Counted from the stretch's first letter, positions 44,734-53,757 are shown. The stretch: DNA of 64,000 nucleotides from Micavibrio_C sp046294845 (GCA_046294845.1 JBKBNU010000001.1:1240001-1304000), one strand, 5' to 3'. Made by a program: numbers and translations. The notes: generated by a model from the letters alone, not told the origin.

Positions 44734-46058
44734 TCCCGTTGAGGGATAGGGTTGTTGACCGCCAGTCCCAACCCCATCAAAAACCACAAGAAGCGCGTAT
44801 AAAGCAGTTCATGGGCTAGCGACATGATGGCAAAGATGATCATGGTCATCAGTAGCCCCATATAAAATCCGTGCGGATCATTTTGGGATTTCACTCTTTT
44901 GAAGACTTGCCACAGTGCCAATAAGAAAAAAATGGAGAAGGCCGATAGGCCGATGATGCCCGTTTCAGCTAATAGCCACAGGGCTGTAAAGTCTATGATA
45001 TCATTATAGGTACTTCCGGTTTCATTTTGATATGCACGGAAGGAGCCTAATCCGCCCCCAATCAGGGGGTGCCTTTTCCAAAGGGCGATGGCGTCCGTAT
45101 AGGTGGTCATGCGTACACGATCACCGACATAGCTTAGTTTTTCTTCGGCTTCATCTGTTGTAATGCTGTCCAGCTGGGCAATTTGCCCTGTGTGCACAAT
45201 TTGTTCGTGGGTCAGGTCAAAAATATATGATTTATGTGATGCAAAAAAGGCAAACGCCATCAAGCTGCCAAATAGCAGGGGCAAAATAATGTGTTTAAAG
45301 GAAAATTTAAAGTGAAGGGCGCAAAAAGCAAGAATAACGACAGCTAGAGTAATTAAGCCTGCCCTTGAGCCGTTGACTATGTAGTAGAAGGGTACCAGTA
45401 CCCATATGATTTTTAATAGTGTCGAGTAGTGGGGTAAGGGATGGCGAACGACAAAGGTTGTAGCAAATGCCAGAGCAGTACATGACAAGAGAGCATAAGC
45501 ATTTCTATTTCCCATAAACCCGCTTAGTGGGTAGTTTCTATATATTTTGTCGCTATTGTCTTGTAGATCCAGATAGATCATCCAGATACAAAAACCTAAA
45601 AGGCAGACAATCCAGAATCCGCACAGGGCTTTGATAACAAAGGGTTGCCAATCCCAGTCTTTTTGTCCTGCAATCCAGCCCCCTAGCGCAAAATAGGCAA
45701 GCAAGACAAACCATCCCACATATTTATTGACCAGTGCCCATATCTGCCATTCTCCCGTGGTGTGATACCCGTTTATGACCGCAACGGTCATGAGGGCTGT
45801 TAATCCGGCAAGCCATAGATAGGTATAGGGGACACGCCATTGAGGCCAATTGTCGCGGCGCATGAGTAGACGGATAAAAACCAGAATTCCCAGTACAGGC
45901 AACAGTAGATCCGCGAGATTGATTCTGAGGCCCAGATAATCATCGGTTTTGAACAGGCTGATCTGGATTTGCAGACACAGACATAGGAGCAGGGCTGGCA
46001 AGGCATAGACAAGAGCAGATGGTGACTGCTTGCCGAGGCTGATCAGTTTATTCAGCAT
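44730..46058 (-). CDS. O-antigen ligase/polymerase family membrane protein
   Basis: It encodes 442 residues from ATG 46058; in-frame upstream starts at 46106 and 46115 exist. About ten to twelve hydrophobic segments are visible, with the Wzy/WaaL-type motifs GNRNAYALLS and HPLIGGGLGSFRAYQNE on either side of a large periplasmic loop. Such enzymes join or polymerise lipid-linked glycans at the outer face of the inner membrane. The start overlaps the end of the next gene upstream by 11 bases, so the two are translationally linked. It is convergent with the kinase gene, overlapping it by four bases. Confidence 0.8.
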   Translation of the reverse strand: MLNKLISLGKQSPSALVYALPALLLCLCLQIQISLFKTDDYLGLRINLADLLLPVLGILVFIRLLMRRDNWPQWRVPYTYLWLAGLTALMTVAVINGYHTTGEWQIWALVNKYVGWFVLLAYFALGGWIAGQKDWDWQPFVIKALCGFWIVCLLGFCIWMIYLDLQDNSDKIYRNYPLSGFMGNRNAYALLSCTALAFATTFVVRHPLPHYSTLLKIIWVLVPFYYIVNGSRAGLITLAVVILAFCALHFKFSFKHIILPLLFGSLMAFAFFASHKSYIFDLTHEQIVHTGQIAQLDSITTDEAEEKLSYVGDRVRMTTYTDAIALWKRHPLIGGGLGSFRAYQNETGSTYNDIIDFTALWLLAETGIIGLSAFSIFFLLALWQVFKRVKSQNDPHGFYMGLLMTMIIFAIMSLAHELLYTRFLWFLMGLGLAVNNPIPQRD

Positions 46059-47046
46059 GGGAAGGATGAGTGATATCTTTTGTTTTATGCAGAAGATGGC
46101 GGACATCTTCGGCAATTTTCTTCATATCCATGCTCAGCAATGCAGGAATGCCGGAAACAATCGTGGCAATCATGGTGAGCAGGCCAATCTGGATCGAGAT
46201 CAGGAAGGCGGTTTCTTCGGGGATGCCGATCAGGGCTAAGCCCAGTACAAAGGCGCCTTCACGCACGCCCCAGCCACCGAAGCTTACAGGTAGACTGGCA
46301 ATCAAAGTAATAACCGGCAGAACTGTCATAAGATCAAGGAACGAGAAGTGAAGTCCCGAAGACAGCGCTACAAAGTAAACAGCGATAAAGTAGAAAATCT
46401 GGGCGGTCATGCTATTGATAATTATACGGGCAAAGACTGTCCGGTTTTGTTTCGCCGACATCAGGTAACTCAGGCAGAGGTCGATTTTGGGAATCGACAT
46501 GATGGTATCTTTGATGGTCTTGCTGAAAAACAAAGGGATAAAGATCATGACGGTAAAAACCATAACCAACAATGTGGCATAGGTAGCATTATGCAATGCC
46601 TCATCTACAAAATTATCAAATAGGGGTACGAAGGCCGCTGCTAAAATCATCAAGGCAAAGAGCGTCATCAGGCGGTCGACAATCGCGGCACAGATGGTTT
46701 TAGTAAGATTGATGCCGTGGTGAATGGTCAGGCCCACGCGTACAACCAGACCGCTGATTGATGTAATAAACAAAACGTTAGCCAAAAGACTGGCTAGGGT
46801 GATTTTTAGTGACTCGCTATAGGTTAGCCCAGGTTGAACTTTGTCCATATTGATCAGGTCGGACCAGCGCCAAGCAAGCAGGCCAATTTGCATCAGGATA
46901 AACAGGCCTGCCCAGATCATGCCTGTAATCTGCACCTGAGCGATTTGTTCACCCAGAGCTTTCACATCCATGCGCGAAAGCAGCAGGATGATGATCACTG
47001 CTGATATAGCTACTTTTAGGGGTATATTCAGGGCGGGCAAACGCAT
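46048..47046 (-). CDS. UPF0104/lysylphosphatidylglycerol synthase TM-region family protein
   Basis: It encodes 332 residues with about eight membrane segments and the family motif LPVSFGGWGVREGAFVLGL near residue 265. Members with only this membrane part (YbhN, AglD-like) are thought to flip lipids or lipid-linked sugars; no lysyl-transferase domain is present here. Coupling to an O-antigen-ligase-type gene suggests a role in surface glycan or lipid assembly, which is an inference. Confidence 0.8.
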   Translation of the reverse strand: MRLPALNIPLKVAISAVIIILLLSRMDVKALGEQIAQVQITGMIWAGLFILMQIGLLAWRWSDLINMDKVQPGLTYSESLKITLASLLANVLFITSISGLVVRVGLTIHHGINLTKTICAAIVDRLMTLFALMILAAAFVPLFDNFVDEALHNATYATLLVMVFTVMIFIPLFFSKTIKDTIMSIPKIDLCLSYLMSAKQNRTVFARIIINSMTAQIFYFIAVYFVALSSGLHFSFLDLMTVLPVITLIASLPVSFGGWGVREGAFVLGLALIGIPEETAFLISIQIGLLTMIATIVSGIPALLSMDMKKIAEDVRHLLHKTKDITHPSHAE

Positions 47047-47201
47047 AACTATAAAATTTCTAAATTTATCGAGGATTCAGGCTAGGTTATGGGGATGATT
47101 CTGGCAAGTTTTTCTTTACCCCGCCCCCCAAAAAAATCTTTAAAAATCAGGGCGTCCGTGCTTTATTCCCTCCTTCTGTACCAGATCAATGAGGAAAGAA
47201 C

Positions 47202-48419
47202 ATGTCTATTTTGGCCAAACGCCTGAGTGTGATTAAACCGTCTCCTACGATTGCCGTAACCACGAAAGCGGCTGAATTAAAGGCGGCTGGCCGTGATGTG
47301 ATAGGTCTGGGGGCGGGCGAGCCTGATTTCGATACGCCTGATTTCATTAAAAAGGCTGCGACAGAGGCCATGAACAAGGGCGACACAAAGTATACGGCTG
47401 TGGATGGGACACCCGCCCTGAAGGATGCTATTATCGGCAAGTTCAAGCGCGAGAATGGTCTGGAATATAAGCGTGACCAGATCACGGTCGGTACGGGTGG
47501 CAAGCAGGTACTGTATAACGCCCTGATGGCGTCACTGAACCCGGGTGATGAAGTGATTATTCCGGCCCCGTACTGGGTTTCCTACCCCGATATGACTTTG
47601 TTGGCGGAAGGTGTGCCTGTTTTCGTGAAATGCCCCGAAAGCAACGGTTTCAAGCTGCGTGCCGACGATCTTGAAAAAGCGATCACACCAAAGACAAAAT
47701 GGCTGATCCTGAACTCCCCTTCAAACCCGACAGGGGCAGCCTATACACGCGCCGAAATGAAGGCGCTGACAGACGTGCTGCTGAAGCGCCCGCACGTATG
47801 GGTTATGACGGATGATATCTATGAGCACCTGACCTATGACGGTTTTGAGTTCTTTACGCCTGCACAGGTCGAGCCCAAGCTCTATGACCGTACCCTGACG
47901 GTTAATGGTGTTTCTAAAGCCTATGCCATGACAGGTTGGCGTATTGGTTATGCCGCAGGCCCGAAAGAGCTGATCAAGGCGATGGCCGTGATTCAATCTC
48001 AAAGCACATCGAACCCTAGTTCGATCTCCCAGGCGGCTGCCGTAGCGGCCCTGAATGGCGATCAATCCTTCCTGTCCGGTTGGTGCGAGACATATCAACG
48101 CCGCCGTGATCTGGTTGTGGGGATGCTTAATCAGGCAGAAGGTGTTAGCTGTCCGACGCCGGAAGGGGCCTTCTATGTTTATGCTTCTTGTGCGGGCTGC
48201 ATCGGCAAGGAAACACCGGATGGCAAAGTCATCGAAAACGATACGGATTTTGTAAGCTATCTGCTGGATAGTGAAGGTGTGGCGTGTGTACAGGGTGAAG
48301 CTTTTGGGCTTTCCCCGTATTTCCGCATTTCCTACGCTACCTCGGATGAGGCTCTGGAAAAAGCGTGCCAGCGTATCCAGAAGGCCTGCAGTGCCTTGAA
48401 ACAGCGCGCTGTAGCATAA
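47202..48419 (+). CDS. aatA: Aspartate aminotransferase (class I, PLP)
   Basis: It encodes 405 residues with AGGAAAG before the ATG. The fold-type I markers are clear: GAGEPDFDTPDFI, TGGKQVLYNALMA, NSPSNPTGAAY, DDIYEHLTYDG, and the pyridoxal-phosphate lysine Lys239 in GVSKAYAMTGWRIGY. The C-terminal FRISYAT contains the substrate-carboxylate Arg. It interconverts aspartate and oxaloacetate using glutamate and 2-oxoglutarate; related branch members also use prephenate or aromatic acids. Confidence 0.92.
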   Translation: MSILAKRLSVIKPSPTIAVTTKAAELKAAGRDVIGLGAGEPDFDTPDFIKKAATEAMNKGDTKYTAVDGTPALKDAIIGKFKRENGLEYKRDQITVGTGGKQVLYNALMASLNPGDEVIIPAPYWVSYPDMTLLAEGVPVFVKCPESNGFKLRADDLEKAITPKTKWLILNSPSNPTGAAYTRAEMKALTDVLLKRPHVWVMTDDIYEHLTYDGFEFFTPAQVEPKLYDRTLTVNGVSKAYAMTGWRIGYAAGPKELIKAMAVIQSQSTSNPSSISQAAAVAALNGDQSFLSGWCETYQRRRDLVVGMLNQAEGVSCPTPEGAFYVYASCAGCIGKETPDGKVIENDTDFVSYLLDSEGVACVQGEAFGLSPYFRISYATSDEALEKACQRIQKACSALKQRAVA

Positions 48420-48427
48420 TAAAACAA

Positions 48428-48454
48428 CGGGGCGCTTCAGGCGCCCCGATCTTT
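48428..48454 (+). terminator. Hairpin terminator between convergent genes
   Basis: CGGGGCGC (48428-48435) and GCGCCCCG (48441-48448) form a perfect 8-bp stem with a five-base loop, followed by ATCTTTA. The T tract is short on the plus strand, while the AAAACAA before the stem makes it plausible for the minus strand as well. Confidence 0.65.
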
Positions 48455-48470
48455 ATGCATGTTTTGTAAT

Positions 48471-49742
48471 CTATTCCGCTATTTCACGTTCACCGAAGAA
48501 TGTGAAATATTTGCGAACACGATTACCAATAGTATCCATGCGTTGCTCTTCCTGCCGACGGTCGCGGTTGCTGACCATGATATGGCACATTTCATCAATA
48601 CGTTTGTGGTTGTCCTCGATAAGGCCGTAGCTGAAATCCTTCATGCGGCGAATATTTTCGGGGCTGGCATCATCAATCTGGAGGGAAGGGATGTTATCTG
48701 CACCTTCACGCGGCATCAGCGAGCCATTGAATACGAAAAGGTCGCTGCCCAGATCATCGACGAAGCTTTCCATCAGGGCTGATTCCGACGCATGGAAGAA
48801 GATGTTGATCAGGGGCAGGTCATTGATGGGATCAACAACGCCCAGAGCTCCATAGCTGTTCCAGTCATCTTTCTTGATCGCCTTGTTGCTGTAACCTGTC
48901 CCCAGAACCAGCATTACCAGTTTATTTTCCGGTGGTACCATGCGACGGATCGCGCCGTGATAGCTGATACACGGGTTATCATAAACGCAGCCGTCAATGC
49001 CGGTGTAGTTAATCTCTTTTTTGCCGGGATAACGGGCCTTGAAATGGTGGCAGGGGAAGTAGGTGGGTGCGGCACAGCTGGCCATTACGGCATCATACAG
49101 GCTGACGTCCGGTGTACGCAGACTGGGGCCATGATGGGGGATGTGGCGGATGTTGCTCATCCACAGGGCGTGGCCGCCGTAATCATCAAGCGAGGCACGG
49201 CCACGGGCTACCCAGTGATTTTCGTGCTCGTTTTCGGCTTCCAGCAGGCGCAGTTGTTCACCGTCGAGATTGTAGCAAGGGATCACGAGCGTCCGCAGCG
49301 AGTCAGAAAGGCGCGCATCTCCATAAAGGGCCTTGAGCGCACGTCCCAAATTGGAAGGATCGTAATGCCCGTGACGGAACAGCCAGTTTAACTGGTTTAG
49401 CTTCAGTGTCCGGTTGTTGAAGTCATGCACGATGCCGCGGAATTCACGGAAGCGATCGGCCGGAAAGATCTTGTGGCCCTCGCGCTCGTAAAATTTGACC
49501 ATATGGCGTGCGCGGAATTTCGGGCTGCTTGTATGCTCGGGATGGCGCAAAGTGAGTGCTGTGTTCAAAATGGCGCCTGTAGAGGGCCCTGTGAAGATAT
49601 CGACCATATCCGCCATCGGGAGGCCGGTGCGTTCTTCTATGTGATTCATCAGGTGGGCAGGGATCAATCCACGCATGCCGCCGCCATATGTAAACAACGC
49701 AATGGTTGTTTTGCTGGGCGGGGTAGGGGAAGTATCACTCAT
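48471..49742 (-). CDS. Patatin-like phospholipase
   Basis: It encodes 423 residues. The patatin oxyanion hole GGGMRG is at 20-25, the nucleophile elbow GPSTG at 52-56 (Ser54), and the catalytic DG dyad at Asp250-Gly251 (TGIDGCVYDNP), in the family order. It should hydrolyse acyl esters of membrane lipids. No signal peptide is seen, so a cytoplasmic or type-I/III secreted protein is possible. It is not beside a cyclic-nucleotide synthase, which argues against a CBASS effector. Confidence 0.88.
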   Translation of the reverse strand: MSDTSPTPPSKTTIALFTYGGGMRGLIPAHLMNHIEERTGLPMADMVDIFTGPSTGAILNTALTLRHPEHTSSPKFRARHMVKFYEREGHKIFPADRFREFRGIVHDFNNRTLKLNQLNWLFRHGHYDPSNLGRALKALYGDARLSDSLRTLVIPCYNLDGEQLRLLEAENEHENHWVARGRASLDDYGGHALWMSNIRHIPHHGPSLRTPDVSLYDAVMASCAAPTYFPCHHFKARYPGKKEINYTGIDGCVYDNPCISYHGAIRRMVPPENKLVMLVLGTGYSNKAIKKDDWNSYGALGVVDPINDLPLINIFFHASESALMESFVDDLGSDLFVFNGSLMPREGADNIPSLQIDDASPENIRRMKDFSYGLIEDNHKRIDEMCHIMVSNRDRRQEEQRMDTIGNRVRKYFTFFGEREIAE

Positions 49743-49864
49743 TTTGCGGGTACTCTTTCGCGAAGTATTTGTATTTATTGATAATTGTACAAGAATAATG
49801 CCACAAAGTCAGCTTGCAGCGCAGCAGAAATGCAATCAGGGCTGATTAATACAGAGAAAAGGGC

Positions 49865-49891
49865 AAAAAAAAACCGGGTCATATGACCCGG
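49865..49891 (-). terminator. Intrinsic terminator of the candidate small RNA
   Basis: Perfect 18-base dyad CCGGGTCATATGACCCGG (49874-49891) followed on the minus strand by nine T. No protein gene on the minus strand ends just upstream, so it most likely ends the small RNA. Confidence 0.85.
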
Positions 49892-49968
49892 CGAGTTGAA
49901 CAGGGAGGTTTCACGTCTGGGAGACGTAGGACCCCGAAGGATCCTGTCGACATCGGAATGTCGATGGC
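49866..49968 (-). ncRNA. Candidate trans-acting small RNA with three hairpins, CCUCCC motif and terminator
   Basis: Read on the minus strand from about 49968, the RNA would form three back-to-back stems. The first is TCGACAT/ATGTCGA with a four-base loop (47-64 of the 499xx block). The second is AGGATCC/GGGTCCT closed by a UUCG tetraloop (49928-49945). The third is ACGTCT/AGACGT with a CCC loop (49913-49927). An unpaired stretch with CCTCCC (49903-49908), complementary to ribosome binding sites, follows, then the 18-base palindrome CCGGGTCATATGACCCGG and T9. About 103 nt in total. This is the typical build of a regulatory sRNA; I cannot match it to a named family. Confidence 0.7.
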
Positions 49969-49973
49969 CGCTT

Positions 49974-50002
49974 TATATACTGGGACGACTCCGCCGAGCC
50001 AG
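49974..50002 (-). promoter_or_regulatory. Promoter candidate of the small RNA
   Basis: On the minus strand CTGGCT (49997-50002) and TATATA (49974-49979) are separated by exactly 17 bp. Initiation about seven bases on would fall near 49967, just before the first hairpin. Confidence 0.5.
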
Positions 50003-50015
50003 AGGTAATTATGCA

Positions 50016-50046
50016 TGCCAGATATGCGATTTACGCATATCTGGTA
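50016..50046. repeat. Perfect inverted repeat with 5-base loop
   Basis: CCAGATATGCG (50018-50028) pairs with CGCATATCTGG (50034-50044) around ATTTA; a G-T wobble and a further base pair extend the stem to 13. No T tract follows on either strand, so it is not a standard terminator. It lies just upstream of the small RNA promoter. Confidence 0.6.
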
Positions 50047-50123
50047 CGATCGGTTTCGTATGGAAATTTATCGTTTATTATCAATCATTTAATATGATTG
50101 CAGGTCAAGAGCGTGAAAAGAAA

Positions 50124-50152
50124 ACAGACCCTGTAGGGTCTGTCTTTTTGTA
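50124..50152 (-). terminator. Intrinsic terminator of lysR
   Basis: ACAGACCCT and AGGGTCTGT form a 9-bp stem with a two- to four-base loop, followed on the minus strand by TTTTCTTTTC. It lies 22 bp past the lysR stop. Confidence 0.8.
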
Positions 50153-50173
50153 AAAATGCTTTCAAGTGCATTA

Positions 50174-51064
50174 TTAGAATTGGGTTTTTCCTACGTATTT
50201 CAGGAGAAAATCCCTAAATATGGCAAGTCTTTGCGAGTGACGGCGTTCTTCCGGATAAACAAAGTACATATCTACGCTTACAGGCTGCAGGTCTGGCAGC
50301 ACGCTTTCCAGATCCTGATTCTCGCCCGCCATAAAATTAGGCAGCAATCCCAGACCGGCGCCGCCTTCAACGGCCTGACGAATGGCGTACAAGGAATTCA
50401 TCATGATCAGATTGTGATGTTCTTGCGGATCAACACCGGCCACACGGAACAGCCAGTTGGAATCAACAAAAGGCTGCGGCGCATTTTCGGGATATCCGAT
50501 CAGCACATGGTCACGCAGCTCCTTTGCTTCTTTAGGGCGGCCATGGCGTTCGAAATAGGATTTACTGCCGAAGATATGAAACTGGATGGTGGCCAGATGA
50601 CGCTGGATCAAATCCGGCTGTTCCGGTTTGTAGAGGCGGATGGCGGCATCGGCTTCACGCATCGAAAGATTGAGAACGCGATCATCCATCAACAATGTGA
50701 GCTGGATGTCGGGATGTTCCTGACGGAAATCCGAGAGGCGCGGGGCCAACCAGCTGGCACCGATAAATTCCGTTGTGGTGATCCGCAAAGGGCCTTCGGG
50801 TAGTTGTTTTGAATCGAGGAGTTGTCCTTCAATCATGGCGAGTTTGCCGAAAATATCCTTGGCAGCCTTCTGCAACAGCTCGCCCTGCTCGGTCAGCAGC
50901 AAGCCGCGGGCATGGCGGTGGAAGAGGGTAACACCAAGGGATTCTTCAAGGGTACTGATCTGCCGCGAAATGGCAGACTGGCTGAGGTTTAGGGCATCGC
51001 CTGCGTGTGTGAAGCTTCCTGCCTCGGCAACGGCGTGAAATATGCGCAACTTGTCCCAATCCAT
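50174..51064 (-). CDS. LysR-family transcriptional regulator
   Basis: It encodes 296 residues. The N-terminal winged helix FHAVAEAGSFTHAGDALNLSQSAISRQISTLEESLGVTLFHRHARG is canonical, followed by a two-lobed effector domain. It lies 45 bp after trxB on the same strand, an association kept in several Alphaproteobacteria, so control of or response to the thioredoxin system is possible, though the effector is unknown. A terminator follows. Confidence 0.9.
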   Translation of the reverse strand: MDWDKLRIFHAVAEAGSFTHAGDALNLSQSAISRQISTLEESLGVTLFHRHARGLLLTEQGELLQKAAKDIFGKLAMIEGQLLDSKQLPEGPLRITTTEFIGASWLAPRLSDFRQEHPDIQLTLLMDDRVLNLSMREADAAIRLYKPEQPDLIQRHLATIQFHIFGSKSYFERHGRPKEAKELRDHVLIGYPENAPQPFVDSNWLFRVAGVDPQEHHNLIMMNSLYAIRQAVEGGAGLGLLPNFMAGENQDLESVLPDLQPVSVDMYFVYPEERRHSQRLAIFRDFLLKYVGKTQF

Positions 51065-51109
51065 GAAGAAGCCTCAAAAAATATTTTTCAAACAATAACG
51101 TTACGCGAA

Positions 51110-52093
51110 TTATTCGGCAGCTGCCGAGTGGGCAGCTTCTTGTGCTGCAATAAAGCGGTCGGCTTCCAATGCGGCCATGCAGCCCATACCAGCAGCGGTT
51201 ACAGCTTGTCTGTATACCTTATCCTTCACATCGCCTGCGGCAAATACGCCCGGGATATCGGTTGCGGTTGAGTCAGGTGCTGTAACGATATAACCGTGAT
51301 CATCCATCTTCAGCTTACCTTTGAAGATCTCTGTTGCCGGATCGTGACCAATTGCCACAAAGACACCGTGTACAGACAATGTAGATGTTTCACCGGATTT
51401 CAGGTTTTTAAGTTTTATACCCGTCACACCCGGATTATCCTGTCCTTGCGGTACACCAAGAATTTCTTCAACGGCGCTATCCCATACGACTTCGATTTTG
51501 GGATTATTGAACAGGCGGTCTTGGGCAATCTTCTCGGCTTTGAGAGAGTCACGGCGATGAACCAGTGTTACCTTGCTGCAGAAATTGGTCAGGAATAATG
51601 CTTCTTCAACAGCACTATTGCCGCCACCAATGACGGCGACTTCCTTGCCGCGATAGAAAAACCCGTCACAAGTCGCACATGCGGATACGCCCAGACCCAT
51701 GAAGGTTTTTTCTTCCGGCAGGCCCAGCCAGCGCGCTTTGGCGCCTGTGCAAATAATAACAGTATCGGCGATATAGCTTGTACCTGAATCACCCTTGCAG
51801 ACGAAAGGGCGTCTGGTGAAATCAACGTCCATGATCATGTCATGGATCATTTCGGTGCCTACGTGTTCGGCTTGGGCCTTCATCTGTTCCATCAGCCAAG
51901 GGCCCTGAATCATGTCGGCGAAGCCCGGGTAATTTTCAACATCTGTTGTAATGGTCAATTGGCCGCCCGGTTGCAGACCCAGAACCTGAACAGGCTTCAG
52001 GTTTGCGCGGGCTGCATAGATAGCGGCTGTATAACCGGCAGGGCCGGAACCAATGATCAGAACCTTCGTTCTGACTTCCTTGTTATTACTCAT
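51110..52093 (-). CDS. trxB: Thioredoxin reductase (NADPH)
   Basis: It encodes 327 residues. The FAD-binding GSGPAGYTAAIYAARA lies near residue 15, the redox-active CATC is Cys139/Cys142, NADPH-binding VIGGGNSAVEEALFL follows, and the C-terminal FAD motif GVFAAGDVKDKVYRQAVTAAGMGCMAA is present. It reduces thioredoxin with electrons from NADPH in the cytoplasm. The short C-terminal tail (HSAAAE) is ordinary. Confidence 0.98.
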   Translation of the reverse strand: MSNNKEVRTKVLIIGSGPAGYTAAIYAARANLKPVQVLGLQPGGQLTITTDVENYPGFADMIQGPWLMEQMKAQAEHVGTEMIHDMIMDVDFTRRPFVCKGDSGTSYIADTVIICTGAKARWLGLPEEKTFMGLGVSACATCDGFFYRGKEVAVIGGGNSAVEEALFLTNFCSKVTLVHRRDSLKAEKIAQDRLFNNPKIEVVWDSAVEEILGVPQGQDNPGVTGIKLKNLKSGETSTLSVHGVFVAIGHDPATEIFKGKLKMDDHGYIVTAPDSTATDIPGVFAAGDVKDKVYRQAVTAAGMGCMAALEADRFIAAQEAAHSAAAE

Positions 52094-52161
52094 AAACTCA
52101 ATCCTTTTGATAACAAGATAGTCTTAATCGTCGCGAAGCAAGGCGTAAAGCCCTTAAAGGT

Positions 52162-53121
52162 CTATTTTAAATGACCTTTCCCCATTTTTCCCATTTTAGA
52201 GCGTATGGCCTCGGCCACCAGCGCGGCATCACGCAAGGGGGGGTAGCTATAGGGCATGAGCGTGCCCTCAAACCTACGGACAATCCCTTTATCCAGAAGG
52301 TTTTGGTGAAAGCGGGTGAATTTATCTGACCCACCCTCAAGATTTATTACGTAAACAGGTTTGCCGGTAGTGGCGGCCTCCGAGATCATCGATGCGCTAT
52401 CGGCGGTCACCATGATGTAATCCGCCCAAGCCAGCATCCCGAAATAGGGGTTTGTTCCTTCTCCGTCCCACAAGAAGGCCTTGGTACGGGAGAGTGTGTC
52501 CTTCAGTTTATGGAGATTGCTTTCTCCTGTCCGTCGTGAGGCTGTGACCATCAGGCCGTATCCTTGTGCATCCAAATTGTCCATGGCTTTTGTAATTGTG
52601 GCCATGTTGGATTCTGTCAGATCATAGACTTTGCTTTTACCGCCAATCAATACAGCTACGCGTGGCGAAGGCAGCGTTTTGAACATATCCTCAAAGTCAT
52701 GGCGGGCCTCTTCAAGTTTTTCTGATGTAATGCGGTTCGGTGTTGCGTCTGTTACCAGCACATTTTCACCTGTACGATTGTCATGGGCGGGAACGGCGAT
52801 CAGATCGCAGCCAGCCATCGTTATGCGCGGATCCTGAATTTGTACGGTAAAGGTCTGACCGATGCTCTGCTTTTTAATGTAGCGGCTGGCGGCGATGGCT
52901 TTGCGGCCCGAGGCTATAACGAGATCAGGCCAGGGGGGGCAGAGGGGATCGCCTGTAAAGCTCCATGATTGTTCACAAGCCAGATAGGGTGAGAGAGTTT
53001 TCCAAGGTTGCCTCAGATTTATCCTTTTGATGACGGGAATCACGCCCAAAGCTTCGGCTACGCCCAGACATTGGTTTTCTGTCCCGGCGATGCCTTCGGT
53101 TATGATCCAGCAAGAAGTCAT
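52162..53121 (-). CDS. ELM1 family (Mito_fiss_Elm1) GT-B-like protein
   Basis: It encodes 319 residues from ATG 53121; a TTG at 53145 is an unlikely alternative. The pattern CWIITEGIAGTENQCLGVAEALG, DLVIASGRKAIAASRYIK, VLIGGKSKVYDL, MVTASRRTGE and MVTADSASMISEAATTGKPVYV is typical of the alphaproteobacterial/plant ELM1 family. The fold resembles GT-B glycosyltransferases. In plants ELM1 helps recruit a dynamin to mitochondria; the bacterial role is unknown. It is upstream of trxB on the same strand. Confidence 0.85.
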   Translation of the reverse strand: MTSCWIITEGIAGTENQCLGVAEALGVIPVIKRINLRQPWKTLSPYLACEQSWSFTGDPLCPPWPDLVIASGRKAIAASRYIKKQSIGQTFTVQIQDPRITMAGCDLIAVPAHDNRTGENVLVTDATPNRITSEKLEEARHDFEDMFKTLPSPRVAVLIGGKSKVYDLTESNMATITKAMDNLDAQGYGLMVTASRRTGESNLHKLKDTLSRTKAFLWDGEGTNPYFGMLAWADYIMVTADSASMISEAATTGKPVYVINLEGGSDKFTRFHQNLLDKGIVRRFEGTLMPYSYPPLRDAALVAEAIRSKMGKMGKGHLK

Positions 53122-53271
53122 AATAAGGTATTTTCCAATACTCAATTAAGGAAACCATAGGTTTTGAAGAAAGTAGCGAGACCATTCAAAAAGGGGCTTG
53201 CCTATCTTCATGCGCAACTTTATACCAAGCTCTGGTCATTCCCGACAATTATTTTGCGGTAAGAATTTTTC

Positions 53272-53745
53272 ATGAAGCGCGTCAAGCTCGATAAAATTGA
53301 TAAGAAAATTTTGAAAAATTTGCAGGACGACGGACGTATCACGAACGTTGAACTGGCCAAACTGGCGGGCATATCGGCACCACCATGCCTGCGCCGTGTT
53401 CGTGCTTTGGAAGATAATGGCTATATCAAGGGCTATCATGCCCGTGTTGATGCTGCGGCGCTGGGTTATGGCGTGACCGTGTTCGCAATGGTGAAGCTTG
53501 TTAGTCAGGCCGAAGCCGATCTTAAAAAATTCGAGGAACTGGTCCAGTCATGGCCGATGGTGCGCGAGTGTCATATGCTGGCGGGCGAGGTTGATTTTAT
53601 CCTCAAAATTGCGGCACCCGATTGGGATACATACCAGAACTTCCTGACCCATGAATTGACAGGGGCTCCAAACGTTACATCTGTGAAATCGGCGCTGGGT
53701 ATCCGTGCTTCCAAGGAAGCTGCTGGCGTGCCAATCGATATCTGA
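53272..53745 (+). CDS. Lrp/AsnC-family transcriptional regulator
   Basis: It encodes 157 residues. The helix-turn-helix region is LDKIDKKILKNLQDDGRITNVELAKLAGISAPPCLRRVRALEDNGYIKGYHARVD, followed by a RAM (ACT-like) ligand domain (VRECHMLAGEVDFILKI). Lrp/AsnC proteins respond to amino acids. It is divergent from the ELM1-trxB-lysR unit and convergent with greA, as in many relatives. Confidence 0.93.
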   Translation: MKRVKLDKIDKKILKNLQDDGRITNVELAKLAGISAPPCLRRVRALEDNGYIKGYHARVDAAALGYGVTVFAMVKLVSQAEADLKKFEELVQSWPMVRECHMLAGEVDFILKIAAPDWDTYQNFLTHELTGAPNVTSVKSALGIRASKEAAGVPIDI

Positions 53746-53757
53746 TCTATCTATCTT

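Larger units (their letters stand above)
49743..50173. other. 431-bp gene-free region holding a structured RNA locus
   Basis: No protein gene is credible here. The region holds a minus-strand small RNA candidate with promoter and terminator (49866-50002), a long perfect inverted repeat (50016-50046), and the terminator of the lysR gene (50124-50152). The 120 bp next to the patatin gene show nothing. Confidence 0.6.

Noticed and set aside
48471..49742. CBASS or other anti-phage operon based on the patatin-like gene
   Set aside because: No cyclic-nucleotide synthase or ancillary defence gene is adjacent; patatin proteins are common lipases.
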